Source: Chloroflexota bacterium
Lineage (GTDB): Bacteria > Chloroflexota > Dehalococcoidia > Lucifugimonadales > Lucifugimonadaceae
Direction of reading: 5' to 3'
DNA: 38,447 bases
Assembly (NCBI GenBank): GCA_018650185.1
Contig: JABIGL010000040.1
Span: 1-38,447, forward strand
The notes under the pieces are model-generated. The model was not told the DNA's origin, did not search any database, and worked only from the letters and a program-made list of their open reading frames with translations. The position numbers and the translations under genes are program-made. Position 1 is the first letter of the stretch. Each line of letters begins with the position of its first letter. Of the stretch, positions 14,529 through 23,350 are shown in pieces.

Positions 14529-16370
14529 ATGTCCACGCAGACCCGATCAGATCGCCGAAACGTCGCGATCATCGCCCATGTCGACCACGGTAAGACCACT
14601 CTGGTTGACGCCATGCTCCAGCAGTCTGGATCATTCACCGCTCACGAGGAACTCGTGGATCGTGTGATGGACTCCAATGAGCTTGAGCGCGAAAAGGGCA
14701 TCACCATCCTGGCCAAGAACACGGCCGTGTGGTGGGACGACACCAAGATCAACATCATCGACACCCCTGGACACGCCGACTTCGGTGGCGAGGTTGAGCG
14801 CGGTCTGACGATGGTGGACGGTGTGCTGCTGCTGGTCGACTCCAGCGAAGGACCTCTTCCACAGACCCGGTTCGTGTTGCGGAAGTCGCTCGAAGCACAC
14901 CTCCCGGTGATCCTTGTCATCAACAAGATCGACAGGGCTGACGCCCGGATCAAAGAAGTCGTGGACGAGGTCTACGAGTTGTTCCTTGACCTTGACGCGG
15001 GCGATGACCAGATCGAATTCCCGATCGTTTACACGAACGCCCGCGCAGGGACAGCCACGACCGATACAGAGATGCCGGGCGTGGACCTGAAGCCGTTGTT
15101 CGAGACGATGATGGAGCACATCCCGGCACCGACATATGACGACGAGATGCCACTACAGGCCCTGGTAACCAACCTTGACGCTTCGCTTTACGTTGGCCGT
15201 CTTGCCCTGTGCAGGGTTCGACAGGGCACCATCAAACGCGGACAGCAGGTCGCCCATTGCCGGGTCGACGGCAGCATAGACCGAGTGAAGATCACAGAGC
15301 TGTATGTGACCGAGGCACTTGCCCGTGTGGACGCGGAAGAGGCCGGGCCGGGCGAGATTATCGCCATCGCCGGACTTCCTGATGTGACCATCGGTGAGAC
15401 GCTGGCAGATTTTGAAGATCCGCGCCCATTGCCCATTATTGCGGTGGACGAGCCCAGCCTGTCGATGACTATCGGCATTAACACCTCGCCAATGTCCGGC
15501 AAGGACGGCGACAAGCTGACGGCGAGACTCCTGGAAAACCGTCTTAACCAGGAAGTGATCGGTAACGTATCGATCAGAGTGTTGGCGTCGGACCGGCCCG
15601 ACACATGGATCGTGCAGGGCAGGGGAGAACTTCAACTAGCGATCCTCATCGAGACGATTCGACGTGAGGGCTTCGAGTTAACCGTCGGCAAACCCGAGGT
15701 CGTGACTCGACAGGTCGACGGCAAGCTGCACGAGCCGATGGAACGACTTTCCATCGACATCCCGGACGAGCACATGGGCTCCATCTCCCAGCTCATGGCC
15801 GCCCGCAAGGCACGCATGATCCAGATGGTGAACCATGGTCAGGGACGTGTACGCATGGACTACGTTGTCCCGGCACGTGGTTTGATTGGATTCCACAACG
15901 AGTTCCTGATCGAGACGCGTGGCACGGGAATCGCAAACCACGTATTTGAAGGCTACGAGCCATGGCACGGGGAGCTGCGTACTCGCCGAACAGGAAGCCT
16001 TGTGGCGGACCGTACCGGTCAGACTACCGGTTACGCACTTCAAAGCCTGCAGGACCGGGGTCAGCTCTTCGTAGCGCCGGGTACGCAGGTATACGAAGGC
16101 ATGGTGGTCGGCGAGAACCCCCGTTCGCAAGACATGGACGTCAACCCGACCAAGCCCAAGAAGCAGACGAACATGCGGGCGGCAGCGGCGGACGCCACGG
16201 AGCACCTCGCGGCGCACAAAACGCTGACGCTTGAAGAGGCGCTCGAGTTCATCATGTCGGACGAGTGTCTCGAGGTAACACCGAGCACGGTCCGTATCCG
16301 TAAGGTAACGCTGTCGCAGCTCCAGCGTGGTCGAGAGCAGGGCCAGAAGAAACACGCCAACGCGGGTTAA
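14529..16370 (+). CDS. typA: translational GTPase TypA/BipA
   Basis: This 613-aa ribosome-associated GTPase of the EF-G family acts in ribosome assembly and stress or cold adaptation. GTPase motifs: G1 AHVDHGKTT (16-24), G2 region EREKGITI (53-60), G3 DTPGH (78-82), G4 NKID (132-135). The beta-barrel, EF-G-like domains III and V and the BipA-specific C-terminal domain follow; [13 protein letters not shown] and the ending '[11 protein letters not shown]' segment are typical of BipA. Length is the usual 600-615. A weak ribosome site (AGAGG) sits shortly before ATG 14529. Single-gene unit. Confidence 0.97.
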   Translation: MSTQTRSDRRNVAIIAHVDHGKTTLVDAMLQQSGSFTAHEELVDRVMDSNELEREKGITILAKNTAVWWDDTKINIIDTPGHADFGGEVERGLTMVDGVLLLVDSSEGPLPQTRFVLRKSLEAHLPVILVINKIDRADARIKEVVDEVYELFLDLDAGDDQIEFPIVYTNARAGTATTDTEMPGVDLKPLFETMMEHIPAPTYDDEMPLQALVTNLDASLYVGRLALCRVRQGTIKRGQQVAHCRVDGSIDRVKITELYVTEALARVDAEEAGPGEIIAIAGLPDVTIGETLADFEDPRPLPIIAVDEPSLSMTIGINTSPMSGKDGDKLTARLLENRLNQEVIGNVSIRVLASDRPDTWIVQGRGELQLAILIETIRREGFELTVGKPEVVTRQVDGKLHEPMERLSIDIPDEHMGSISQLMAARKARMIQMVNHGQGRVRMDYVVPARGLIGFHNEFLIETRGTGIANHVFEGYEPWHGELRTRRTGSLVADRTGQTTGYALQSLQDRGQLFVAPGTQVYEGMVVGENPRSQDMDVNPTKPKKQTNMRAAAADATEHLAAHKTLTLEEALEFIMSDECLEVTPSTVRIRKVTLSQLQRGREQGQKKHANAG

Positions 16371-16482
16371 CCCTGAGTCGACCTGTTCTCTGGGTGTGAG
16401 TGGTATGGAAGAGAAGCACGTCGGATGAAGACGGTGTTATCGTCGAGTTCGCTGATCGTTCTCAACCACAAAGGTAATCGCT

Positions 16483-17004
16483 CTGCCTGACCTGATCCTC
16501 CCCGGGAAGGACGCCCTTTCCGAAGTCCGTGATGCGCTGGAAACCGCACCGCCACCGGTGTCATGGCGCGTAGTGGATCGCGACCTGGACGTAGTAAATC
16601 GATTCCAGATACTTCTGGACGACGACCGCAACATCCAGGTCATGCCGGATCCCGAACCACGTATCTACGAACCCGGCGGCGACATCGCGTTGGTTGACTT
16701 GCTCTTTTACTACCCACGTCGGCCCATCGGCGGCGCAGGCGCGCTGAACTGGGCGCACCGTTTCGTTGATCGGTTGAACTGGAACCTTGTCACCGGTGTC
16801 GCATTGGTAGACAACGACAAGGATCTTGGCCCATACGGCTCAATGTGGCTCAAGCACGTGATCGACCTGCGGGGCGGCGTTACGCCCACATACCTCACCA
16901 GCCAGGTCGACGCCTTTATAGCGTCGATGGCGCTTGTAAAGCGGTTACACGAAGCGGAAGGGGACAGCCCTCTAGCCGATGGTGCGTGGATGGGGCGAGC
17001 CTAG
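16483..17004 (+). CDS. unknown protein, probable non-AUG start
   Basis: I do not recognise this protein. The frame is open from 16456 to TAG at 17002-17004. Coding-like sequence (PDLILPGKDALSEVRDALET) extends upstream of the first GTG (16558), but no ATG, GTG or TTG lies there. CTG at 16483 has AAAGG eight bases before it and is my tentative start (173 aa); the conservative alternative is GTG 16558 (148 aa). The middle contains DLLFYYPRRPIGGAGALNW, VDNDKDLGPYGSMWLKHVID and TPTYLTSQVDAFIASMAL, giving a soluble alpha/beta character with no signal peptide or membrane segment. It follows typA by 112 nt. Its TAG stop overlaps the stop of a small ORF on the opposite strand (CTAG, 17001-17004). Confidence 0.6.
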   Translation: MPDLILPGKDALSEVRDALETAPPPVSWRVVDRDLDVVNRFQILLDDDRNIQVMPDPEPRIYEPGGDIALVDLLFYYPRRPIGGAGALNWAHRFVDRLNWNLVTGVALVDNDKDLGPYGSMWLKHVIDLRGGVTPTYLTSQVDAFIASMALVKRLHEAEGDSPLADGAWMGRA

Positions 17005-17216
17005 TCGGTCGCCGTTACTGGCTCATCCATTCGGCAATTCGGGCAATTTCCACATCCATGGGAAGTGCCGTCCGGGTGACGACATACTCCGTCATCGGTT
17101 CCATGGCCGCCACAGGCATGTACGCCATCCGGGCCGATGCAACTCATTGGATCGGCGGGTTCAAGCGTCAAAGATGGTGCCGCGTTTTCGTGTGTTCCCC
17201 GGGCGTGATCTGGCAT
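17001..17216 (-). CDS. small Cys/His-rich protein (candidate)
   Basis: This 71-aa frame starts at ATG 17216 with GGGGAG four bases upstream (17221-17226) and ends in a TAG that shares CTAG with the convergent gene. It has six Cys and several His: MSC, HAC, GVC, then HGCGNCPNC near the C-terminus, suggesting a metal-binding mini-protein. It lies 69 nt downstream of lhgO on the same strand. Against it, third-position GC is only about half, and a competing 37-codon frame on the same strand (17015-17128, MAYMPVAAMEPMTEYV...) has more typical codon use. No family is recognised; I judge it somewhat more likely than not to be real. Confidence 0.4.
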   Translation of the reverse strand: MPDHARGTHENAAPSLTLEPADPMSCIGPDGVHACGGHGTDDGVCRHPDGTSHGCGNCPNCRMDEPVTATD

Positions 17217-17285
17217 ACGTCTCCCCATTTTTATTTGTGACGGAGACTACCAGCGGGAGCCAAAACCGGTGTGAGCGGGGCGTGA

Positions 17286-18500
17286 TCAAACCAGTGAGAA
17301 GGTCTCTTCCGCCATATCGGCCACTTTATTGCCGATTACCAGCGAAGATGTTGCGCCCGGCGACGGTGCGTTGAGGACGTGGACGGCGCCTTCTGTCTGT
17401 GCAATGCGGAAGTCGTCCAGCAGATTGCCCTGGTAGTCGACCGCCTGGGCTCGTACTCCAGAGCCGCCGGTACCGAGGTCCGACTTCTGGATCTCCGGGA
17501 TCATCTTCTGTAGGTCCTTGACGAACACGCCCTTTCGCCATGAGCGATTCATCTCATAGAACCCGGTCTTCCAGTCTCGGGCGGTCATCTTCCAGAACCC
17601 CCCGAATGTGAAGGTGTCCCAGGTGTCGCCTACAGAGAAATCTCGTTTGCGGTAGCCCTCACGTCGGGTGGCAAGAACCGCGTTTGGTCCGGCTTCCACG
17701 TAGCCCTTCATGTTGTGTGTGAAATGAACGCCCAGGAAGGGGAAAGCCGGGTCTGGCACCGGATAGATGAGGTGCTTTACCAGGTGCTCTCGTTCTTTCT
17801 TGATGGTGTAGTACTCGCCGCGGAACGGGATGATCTTCAACCCCGGGTCCACACCCATCATTCTGGCAACCCGGTCCGAGTGCAGGCCGGCGCAATTGAC
17901 GATGTTCTTCGCCACGAACTCGCCGTTCTCGGTCTCGATGTAGATCAGGCCTTCATGCCGCTCGAAACTCTCCACCTTGGAGTTCAGGTGGATCTCTGCG
18001 CCTGCTGCCTGGACTTTCTCTGCGTACACCCGAGACACGTCCTGGTAGTTGACGATGCCGGTCTTGGGGGCGAACAAGGCTGCGATACCTGCGACGTGTG
18101 GCTCTAGCTCTGCAAGCTCGTCCTTGTCTACGAGACGCAGACCCTCGACGTCGTTGGCCGTTCCGCGCTCTTCCAGGACCTTGAGACGCTCGACCTGTAC
18201 GTCGTCAGTTGCAACGATGACCTTGCCGATCTCGCGGTAAGGGATCTCGTTCTCCTGGCAGAATTTGACCATAGAGGCCCGACCTTCGACACAGAACTGC
18301 GCCTTGAAGGAGCCGGGCTTGTAGTAGATGCCGGAGTGGATGACACCGCTGTTGTGGCCCGTCTGTTGCTGGGCGATGTCGTTGCCCTTTTCGAGCAACG
18401 CTATCTTGAGGCCGGGGTGTCTCTCCAAGAGCGTGAGGGCGGTCGATAGGCCGATAATGCCTGCGCCGACGATGACGATGTCGTACTGGTTCTCTGCCAA
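17286..18500 (-). CDS. lhgO: L-2-hydroxyglutarate oxidase/dehydrogenase
   Basis: This 404-aa FAD enzyme of the DAO family oxidises L-2-hydroxyglutarate to 2-oxoglutarate, passing electrons to oxygen or the quinone pool. The FAD-binding motif GAGIIG is at residues 12-17. The LhgO hallmark GHNSGVIHSGIYYKPGS occupies 48-64, where DAO-family flavin contacts lie. FRGEYYTIKKE and the C-terminal APSPGATSSLVIG segment are also typical. Length matches the family. The start is TTG at 18500 with no clear ribosome site; the motif spacing leaves no room for a shorter form. A -10-like GATAAT is about 55 nt upstream on the minus strand (18555-18560). The product would feed the TCA cycle. Confidence 0.94.
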   Translation of the reverse strand: MAENQYDIVIVGAGIIGLSTALTLLERHPGLKIALLEKGNDIAQQQTGHNSGVIHSGIYYKPGSFKAQFCVEGRASMVKFCQENEIPYREIGKVIVATDDVQVERLKVLEERGTANDVEGLRLVDKDELAELEPHVAGIAALFAPKTGIVNYQDVSRVYAEKVQAAGAEIHLNSKVESFERHEGLIYIETENGEFVAKNIVNCAGLHSDRVARMMGVDPGLKIIPFRGEYYTIKKEREHLVKHLIYPVPDPAFPFLGVHFTHNMKGYVEAGPNAVLATRREGYRKRDFSVGDTWDTFTFGGFWKMTARDWKTGFYEMNRSWRKGVFVKDLQKMIPEIQKSDLGTGGSGVRAQAVDYQGNLLDDFRIAQTEGAVHVLNAPSPGATSSLVIGNKVADMAEETFSLV

Positions 18501-18675
18501 GCGATTAGGAATCCAGGATTCAGGTGGTTAGTTTGTAATGAGCGACCGGGGCAGATTATCACGGTACGGCGAGCGATAGCGCCTGATGACATCGTGGCCG
18601 TCCCACGACGAACGCTGTCACGCCAACGGTGTCCCGCGGTGGGGAGAAGAGAGGTGCTACCGGCATCGACCACAC

Positions 18676-19533
18676 TCAATCCGTGCAAGTGACGGTTACT
18701 ACTCCAAAAGGAGCAGTGGTCGTTTGGCGCGAACCGTCGCGGGCGCACTGGATTTCAACGGTGAGTGATCCGTTTTCTCGATCCTTCTGAATAACAGCGA
18801 CGAAAATTCCGAAGTTTGAACGAAGATTGTAAGTAGTAGGAGTCCGACCGGATACAGATCGTTGGTCTAGTCCCTCACCGAGAGCCCCGGCAAATGTCAT
18901 CCCTGTAGAACCCGTGATCAAGACTGTCGCCTGTCCACTTGAGGGCGGTGGAGGTGGTGCGGTAGGCAATGGGCGAGCGGTTGGAATAGCAGTTGGAACG
19001 ATGAACGCATTGCTTATCGTGTCAGGTCTGTCGATCTCGGCTCCAGCGAAGTAGAAATGGGATTCGTAAGGCCAGACTTGTCCTGCATTGTCTTTGGTAT
19101 ATACGCGTTTGCACTCTTCGTACGCCAGATTCCACGATTCCCCGGCTGTATCGAGAATACTCTCTAGCGCATCGGCTCTTTCGATGTATCTAGTCAGGGC
19201 ATCATTTATTCGTGAGTGGCATGAAAGATAGTCATAACTTGGGTTCAAATCAGACCACTGACTTTGAAATCTCCGAAATTTATCACTGAGCAGGAGGCGA
19301 TCGCCACCGCGTACGGATTTACCATCCCGGATAGCGTTTACCATCAGGGTAAATTGGGGGTCCATTAGATCTAAATACCGAGCGTTCAACTGAGACTCGG
19401 TTGGTGTTGGGACGGCAGTGGGCGTTACTGGTGGCAGCGGGGTTGTAGATGGAGTGAGATCAGCTTTGTTCTCGCTTACGCAGCTGATTGCCAATACGAC
19501 AGATGTCACAACCACTAATACCAACTTCCGCAT
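18676..19533 (-). CDS. unknown lipoprotein with Pro/Thr-rich linkers
   Basis: This 285-aa protein has a signal peptide ending in a lipobox-like AISC (Cys18), so it is probably membrane-anchored on the outside. Order: signal; Pro/Thr-rich linker (about 26-46, TPSTTPLPPVTPTAVPTPTE); helical domain (about 47-175) with paired Cys (LSCHSR, EECKR); second Pro-rich linker (about 182-202, with PPPPPSS); and a C-terminal beta-rich domain of about 80 residues ending EIQCARDG...VTVTC, whose two Cys could form a disulfide. No family is recognised. The C-terminal part may be a small ligand- or surface-binding domain. GGAG six bases before ATG 19533 supports the start. Base composition is somewhat more AT-rich than its neighbours, which may hint at a strain-specific gene. 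Confidence 0.75.
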   Translation of the reverse strand: MRKLVLVVVTSVVLAISCVSENKADLTPSTTPLPPVTPTAVPTPTESQLNARYLDLMDPQFTLMVNAIRDGKSVRGGDRLLLSDKFRRFQSQWSDLNPSYDYLSCHSRINDALTRYIERADALESILDTAGESWNLAYEECKRVYTKDNAGQVWPYESHFYFAGAEIDRPDTISNAFIVPTAIPTARPLPTAPPPPPSSGQATVLITGSTGMTFAGALGEGLDQRSVSGRTPTTYNLRSNFGIFVAVIQKDRENGSLTVEIQCARDGSRQTTTAPFGVVTVTCTD

Positions 19534-19654
19534 CTCTCACTCCAATCTGATCCGCCGCATACTCTGTAGTTACGCTTCATGCGTGATGGTCATCGTATCC
19601 CATCGAGTGTTATATCAAGTGCTCGATTTAAATCTGCCGCGTGTGACATCTGCC

Positions 19655-19684
19655 TTGACCTCTGGCAACCGCTCTCCGTACTTA
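19655..19684 (+). promoter_or_regulatory. possible lutABC promoter
   Basis: TTGACC (19655-19660) is an almost perfect -35; an 18-base spacer leads to TACTTA (19679-19684), a poor -10. Transcription would start about 35 nt before lutA. No palindromic operator is evident next to it. Confidence 0.35.
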
Positions 19685-19727
19685 CTCCCACTTCCCGGTG
19701 CGCACACGTTCTGCTACGTTTGGCTCG

Positions 19728-20507
19728 ATGACTGATCAGCTAGCACAAAAACAAAGACCACAGCGCGTGCAGCTCTTCGTGACCTGCCTTGTGGACCAGT
19801 TCAAGCCAGAGGTGGGCGAGAGCGTCGTGAACGTGCTCGAACGACTCGGCATACGGGTCGATTTTCCTGAAGGCCAGACCTGTTGTGGTCAACCGGCATT
19901 CAACTCAGGGTTCCGGAATGACGCTGCGCAGGTGGCACGTCACTTCCTGGATGTGTTCGACGCAACCGAGGGTCCGATAGTGGTCCCTTCCGGTTCGTGT
20001 GGAGCAATGGTCCGTAATTATTACGGCGATATGTTTGAAGACGATCCCGCTGAGATGGAACGTGCAAAGCGGGTAGGTGAACGGATTTACGAGTTCACGG
20101 AGTTCCTGGTTGATGTGCTCGGCGAGGACATCTCCGCGTTGGGCCTTGAGCTGGACGACACCGCCACGTATCACCAGTGCTGTCACCTTGAGCGCGAGCT
20201 CGGCGTTGATCACCAGCCGAGGGAACTGCTCGAGCAGGTGAAGGGTCTTGAGATGCTCCCGATGTACAGGTCAGAGGTGTGCTGCGGTTTCGGCGGGACT
20301 TTTTCGGTGAAGTTCTCGGATGTGTCCACGGCGATGCTTGACGAGAAACTGGATAACGCCGCGGCAACGCGCGCGTCGACAATTGTGGCGGGTGATACCG
20401 GCTGCATCATGCACATGGCCGGTGGCCTCCACCGCCGCGGTTCTGAGCAGCAAGTCCGGCATATCGCCGAGGTTCTGGACGATGCGGCCACGGGAAGTAC
20501 TGACTGA
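19728..20507 (+). CDS. lutA: L-lactate utilisation protein LutA (CCG-domain Fe-S oxidoreductase)
   Basis: This 259-aa subunit belongs to the LutABC L-lactate dehydrogenase complex that oxidises L-lactate to pyruvate (family of GlcF/HdrB CCG-domain proteins). Two cysteine-rich CCG repeats are visible: TCCGQPAFNSG (51-61) with Cys91 (SGSCGAM), and YHQCCHLER (148-156) with VCCGFGGTFSVK (184-195). These are expected to bind non-cubane Fe-S clusters. I chose ATG 19728; a GTG ten codons earlier (19698) is possible and neither has a good ribosome site. Its TGA overlaps the lutB ATG (ATGA-type), showing tight translational coupling. Confidence 0.93.
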   Translation: MTDQLAQKQRPQRVQLFVTCLVDQFKPEVGESVVNVLERLGIRVDFPEGQTCCGQPAFNSGFRNDAAQVARHFLDVFDATEGPIVVPSGSCGAMVRNYYGDMFEDDPAEMERAKRVGERIYEFTEFLVDVLGEDISALGLELDDTATYHQCCHLERELGVDHQPRELLEQVKGLEMLPMYRSEVCCGFGGTFSVKFSDVSTAMLDEKLDNAAATRASTIVAGDTGCIMHMAGGLHRRGSEQQVRHIAEVLDDAATGSTD

Positions 20508-21937
20508 TGCTTCCCAAGACCGAGAATTTCAAGAGAGGTGCAGCGGAAACGCTGGCTGATCCCATAATCCAGGAATCTATGGAAGCCGTGTACAACGGCT
20601 TTCACACGAACCGCCAGAGCGCTGGTGCTGCTACGGAGGGCTGGGATGACCAGCGTGATCGGGGCCGTGCGATCAAAGAGCACACGATCGCCAACCTGGA
20701 TTACTACCTGAACATGCTGGCGGACAACGTTGATGCAAACGGCGGGAACGTGTTCTTTGCTCCCGATTCTGCGGCGGCGTCCGAGTACATCCTGAACCTG
20801 GCGCGTGACCGTGACGTAAAGACCGTCATAAAGAGCAAATCCATGGTGTCTGAGGAGATGAGCCTCGCACATGAGATGGAAGCGGTTGGAATAGAGGCGG
20901 TTGAGACGGATCTCGGTGAGTACATAATCCAGCTAGCCGGTGAAGCGCCGTATCACATCATCGCTCCGGCCATTCATAAGTCCCAGGACCAGGTCGCCGA
21001 AATGTTCAAGGAGACCACGGGCGTTGATCCCGGGGACACTCCCGAGGAGCTGACGATCACGGCACGGGGGATGCTTAGAGAGACGTTCCAGCGGGCCGAT
21101 ATGTCTGTCACGGGCGTCAACTTTGCGGTCGCTGAAAGTGGCAGCATCGTGCTCGTCACAAACGAGGGCAACGGTCGGATGTGCACCTCGATCCCCCGTG
21201 TCCATGTCGCCGTTATGGGCATGGAGAAGATCGTCCCCTCCATTCAGGACCTGAGCATGATGCTGCGCATCCTGATCAGGTCCGCCACCGGTCAACGGAT
21301 AAGCAGCTACGTCACCATGGTGAACGGCCCCCGGCGCGACGAAGAAGAGGATGGACCGGAAGAGTTCCACCTCGTGATCGTCGATAACGGCCGGATGCGA
21401 CTGCTCGAAGATCCGAAGCTACGTGAAGCGCTATATTGCCTGCGCTGTGGCGCATGCCTGAACGCCTGCCCGGTGTACCGCAAGGTTGGCGGACACAGTT
21501 ATGGCTGGGTGTACCCGGGACCTATCGGCGCGGTTGTCTCTCCGGTGTTGTCGGGACTGAAGCAAGGCAAGGATTTGCCGTTTGCGTCATCGCTGTGTGG
21601 GGCCTGCAAAGAAGTTTGCCCAGTACGGATAGACATCCCGAATATGCTTCTGCACCTCCGCAACGAGGTCGCAGAAGGGCCATCAGAGTCTCGTGGCTCG
21701 GGTCGTATGGAACGGCTCGGCTGGAAGGCGTGGCGGTTTGGCAACATGAAGTCGGGCCGATTCCGCAGGGGGGGCAAGATGGCGAACTTTTTGGGGCGCC
21801 CGTTTGCCCGTGATGGGATGTTCAGGCGACTGCCACCGCCGTTGTCGGGTTGGACTCGAAGTCGCGATCTTCCGTTGACGACATCTACACCGTTTAGAGA
21901 TCGCTTCAAGAAACGACGTCAGAGAGGTGAAGGCTGA
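20507..21937 (+). CDS. lutB: L-lactate utilisation Fe-S protein LutB
   Basis: This 476-aa iron-sulfur subunit of the lactate-oxidising complex has an N-terminal DUF162/LUD-type domain (about 60-290), then two ferredoxin-like [4Fe-4S] motifs: CLRCGACLNACP (Cys311, 314, 317, 321) and LCGACKEVCP (Cys364, 367, 371). A basic C-terminal tail is rich in Arg/Gly/Phe (FRRGGKMANFLGRPFARDG). Length and domain order fit LutB of Bacillus. The start overlaps the lutA stop (TGATG at 20505-20509) and the stop overlaps the lutC start in the same way. Confidence 0.95.
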   Translation: MLPKTENFKRGAAETLADPIIQESMEAVYNGFHTNRQSAGAATEGWDDQRDRGRAIKEHTIANLDYYLNMLADNVDANGGNVFFAPDSAAASEYILNLARDRDVKTVIKSKSMVSEEMSLAHEMEAVGIEAVETDLGEYIIQLAGEAPYHIIAPAIHKSQDQVAEMFKETTGVDPGDTPEELTITARGMLRETFQRADMSVTGVNFAVAESGSIVLVTNEGNGRMCTSIPRVHVAVMGMEKIVPSIQDLSMMLRILIRSATGQRISSYVTMVNGPRRDEEEDGPEEFHLVIVDNGRMRLLEDPKLREALYCLRCGACLNACPVYRKVGGHSYGWVYPGPIGAVVSPVLSGLKQGKDLPFASSLCGACKEVCPVRIDIPNMLLHLRNEVAEGPSESRGSGRMERLGWKAWRFGNMKSGRFRRGGKMANFLGRPFARDGMFRRLPPPLSGWTRSRDLPLTTSTPFRDRFKKRRQRGEG

Positions 21938-22671
21938 TGGCCATCACCGGACGCGAGGCGTTTCTGGGTCGAGTCCGCGGTGCGCTGAGCAAATCTGCGG
22001 GCGTGCCCGAGCCTGACAACGCAACACATCTCGGTTTGACGGATGAGGACGTTAGTGCCGCTGCTTCAGCTGTTCGTCGTGAGATGTCAGACAACGCCGA
22101 TGCGCTGGTGGACGCAGTAGCCGAATCTGCCGCCACTGCCGGGTGGAAGGTCCGTCGGGTGGCATCGCCGGAGGATGCAGCGGACGTGGTCGCACAGATC
22201 TGTGTGGACGCCGGTGTCAGCAACGTTCTTCGGTCAGATCAAGATGTATTCAACTCGGTTCCGGTGGACGCAGCCCTTGCTGCGCAGGGGATCACTCCCA
22301 GCGTCGCGACCGTCGGGCAAGCAGCTCAAGACGTTCCGGGATTAAAGCAGGCGGCTTTTGACGCTGAAGTTGGCATAACCGGCGTGGACTACGCCATTGC
22401 CGAGACCGGGACCGTGGTGCTGCATCCCCGGGAAGGGCTTTCACGACTGGTGTCACTGGCTCCCGGTCGCCACATCGCCATCCTCAACCGCGGTGACGTA
22501 CTGCCATCACTTGACGAACTGTTCACGTTGGAACGGTCCGACTACAACGCTGGCGAAATAGAGGGATCGATGAACCTGATCTCGGGACCGAGCCGGACCG
22601 GAGACATCGCTGCGACGATCGTCGACGGCATTCATGGCCCATTTGAAGTCCACCTCGTCATCGTCGGCTGA
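21937..22671 (+). CDS. lutC: L-lactate utilisation protein LutC
   Basis: This 244-aa LUD-domain protein is the third LutABC component. The domain's core is VGITGVDYAIAETGTVVL (about 145-162), followed by RLVSLAPGRHIAIL and a C-terminal ISGPSRTGDIAATIVDGIHG segment. The last of these is the conserved LUD signature, also found as the LUD core of LutB (AESGSIVL). No Fe-S motif is present, as expected for LutC. Start ATG 21937 overlaps the lutB stop and has AGAGGTGAAGG just upstream. It completes the lutABC operon; pncA follows 42 nt later and may be co-transcribed. Confidence 0.94.
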   Translation: MAITGREAFLGRVRGALSKSAGVPEPDNATHLGLTDEDVSAAASAVRREMSDNADALVDAVAESAATAGWKVRRVASPEDAADVVAQICVDAGVSNVLRSDQDVFNSVPVDAALAAQGITPSVATVGQAAQDVPGLKQAAFDAEVGITGVDYAIAETGTVVLHPREGLSRLVSLAPGRHIAILNRGDVLPSLDELFTLERSDYNAGEIEGSMNLISGPSRTGDIAATIVDGIHGPFEVHLVIVG

Positions 22672-22692
22672 TCTCCGACCAGACAATCACTT

Positions 22693-22712
22693 AGGGGAGA
22701 AAGCGAATCTCC
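22693..22712 (+). promoter_or_regulatory. pncA ribosome site inside a hairpin
   Basis: The only purine-rich site before pncA, AGGGGAGA (22693-22700), is 13 bases from the ATG, farther than usual. GGAGA (22696-22700) pairs with TCTCC (22708-22712), which ends one base before the start codon. Folding would hide the site; the geometry suggests translational control or an inefficient start. Confidence 0.35.
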
Positions 22713-22713
22713 G

Positions 22714-23292
22714 ATGAAGTTGACCGACAAAGACGCTCTCGTGATCGTTGACGTTCAGAACGACTTTTGTCCTGGGGGCACGTTGGCGGTACCGACGGGC
22801 GACGATGTGGCCCGCACCATGACACGCACAGCCGCCGCCTTCAGTGAGCAGGGTGGACGCGTCTTCGCCACACAGGACTGGCATCCGGTTGCCCACTCAT
22901 CCTTTGCCGAGTCGGGCGGGCCGTGGCCTCCCCATTGTGTGCAGGGTAGCCGGGGTGCGGAATTGCACCCAGATCTCCATTTACCGGACGGTCACGTCAA
23001 CATCAAAAAAGGCAGCGACCCGGAGGTCGATGCCTACTCCGGGTTCCTTGACTCTGACCTTGAGGCGCAACTTAAAGGCGCGGATGTGACACGCGTTTTC
23101 GTTGGAGGACTGGCGACCGATTACTGTGTCCTCAACACGGTCCTGGATGCACGTCGAATTGGATTTGAGACCTATCTGCTGACCGACGGAATCGGTGCTG
23201 TGGATGTGCAGGACGGAGATGGCGACCGAGCCATAGCGCGGATGATTGATGCAGGTGCGAAATCCGTGACGGTAGCCGAAGTGGTCGGCTGA
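22714..23292 (+). CDS. pncA: nicotinamidase (PncA-type isochorismatase fold)
   Basis: This 192-aa cytoplasmic amidohydrolase converts nicotinamide to nicotinate in NAD salvage. The catalytic triad is Asp13 (IVDVQNDF), Lys99 (IKKG) and Cys138 (ATDYCV). The metal site is Asp55, His57, His61 and His74 (QDWHPVAH and WPPHC). GGLATDYCVLNT is the family's nucleophile segment. Length is normal. The ATG follows directly after a hairpin that contains the ribosome site. It lies 42 nt behind lutC in the same direction and ends at a stem-loop shared with the convergent acetyltransferase gene. Confidence 0.95.
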   Translation: MKLTDKDALVIVDVQNDFCPGGTLAVPTGDDVARTMTRTAAAFSEQGGRVFATQDWHPVAHSSFAESGGPWPPHCVQGSRGAELHPDLHLPDGHVNIKKGSDPEVDAYSGFLDSDLEAQLKGADVTRVFVGGLATDYCVLNTVLDARRIGFETYLLTDGIGAVDVQDGDGDRAIARMIDAGAKSVTVAEVVG

Positions 23293-23308
23293 TCACCACT
23301 CTGGCTTC

Positions 23309-23350
23309 AGTACCGGCGTGACCAGATGTGATCCTCAACGTACCGGTACT
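23309..23350. terminator. stem-loop between convergent pncA and GNAT gene
   Basis: AGTACCGG (23309-23316) and CCGGTACT (23343-23350) are perfect eight-base arms with a 26-nt loop. The right arm runs into the TAG stop of the minus-strand acetyltransferase gene. Placement between two convergent genes suggests a bidirectional terminator, though T-runs are absent. Confidence 0.45.

Noticed and set aside
17015-17128. 37-codon minus-strand frame MAYMPVAAMEPM...
   Set aside because: Codon use is good, but it has no ribosome site, two in-frame stops lie just upstream and it conflicts with the better-initiated Cys-rich frame; it could be a remnant of an older gene.
21937-23292. pncA as a fourth lut gene
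   Set aside because: It is only 42 nt downstream, but its active-site triad marks it as nicotinamidase with no role in lactate oxidation; sharing of mRNA is possible but unproven.
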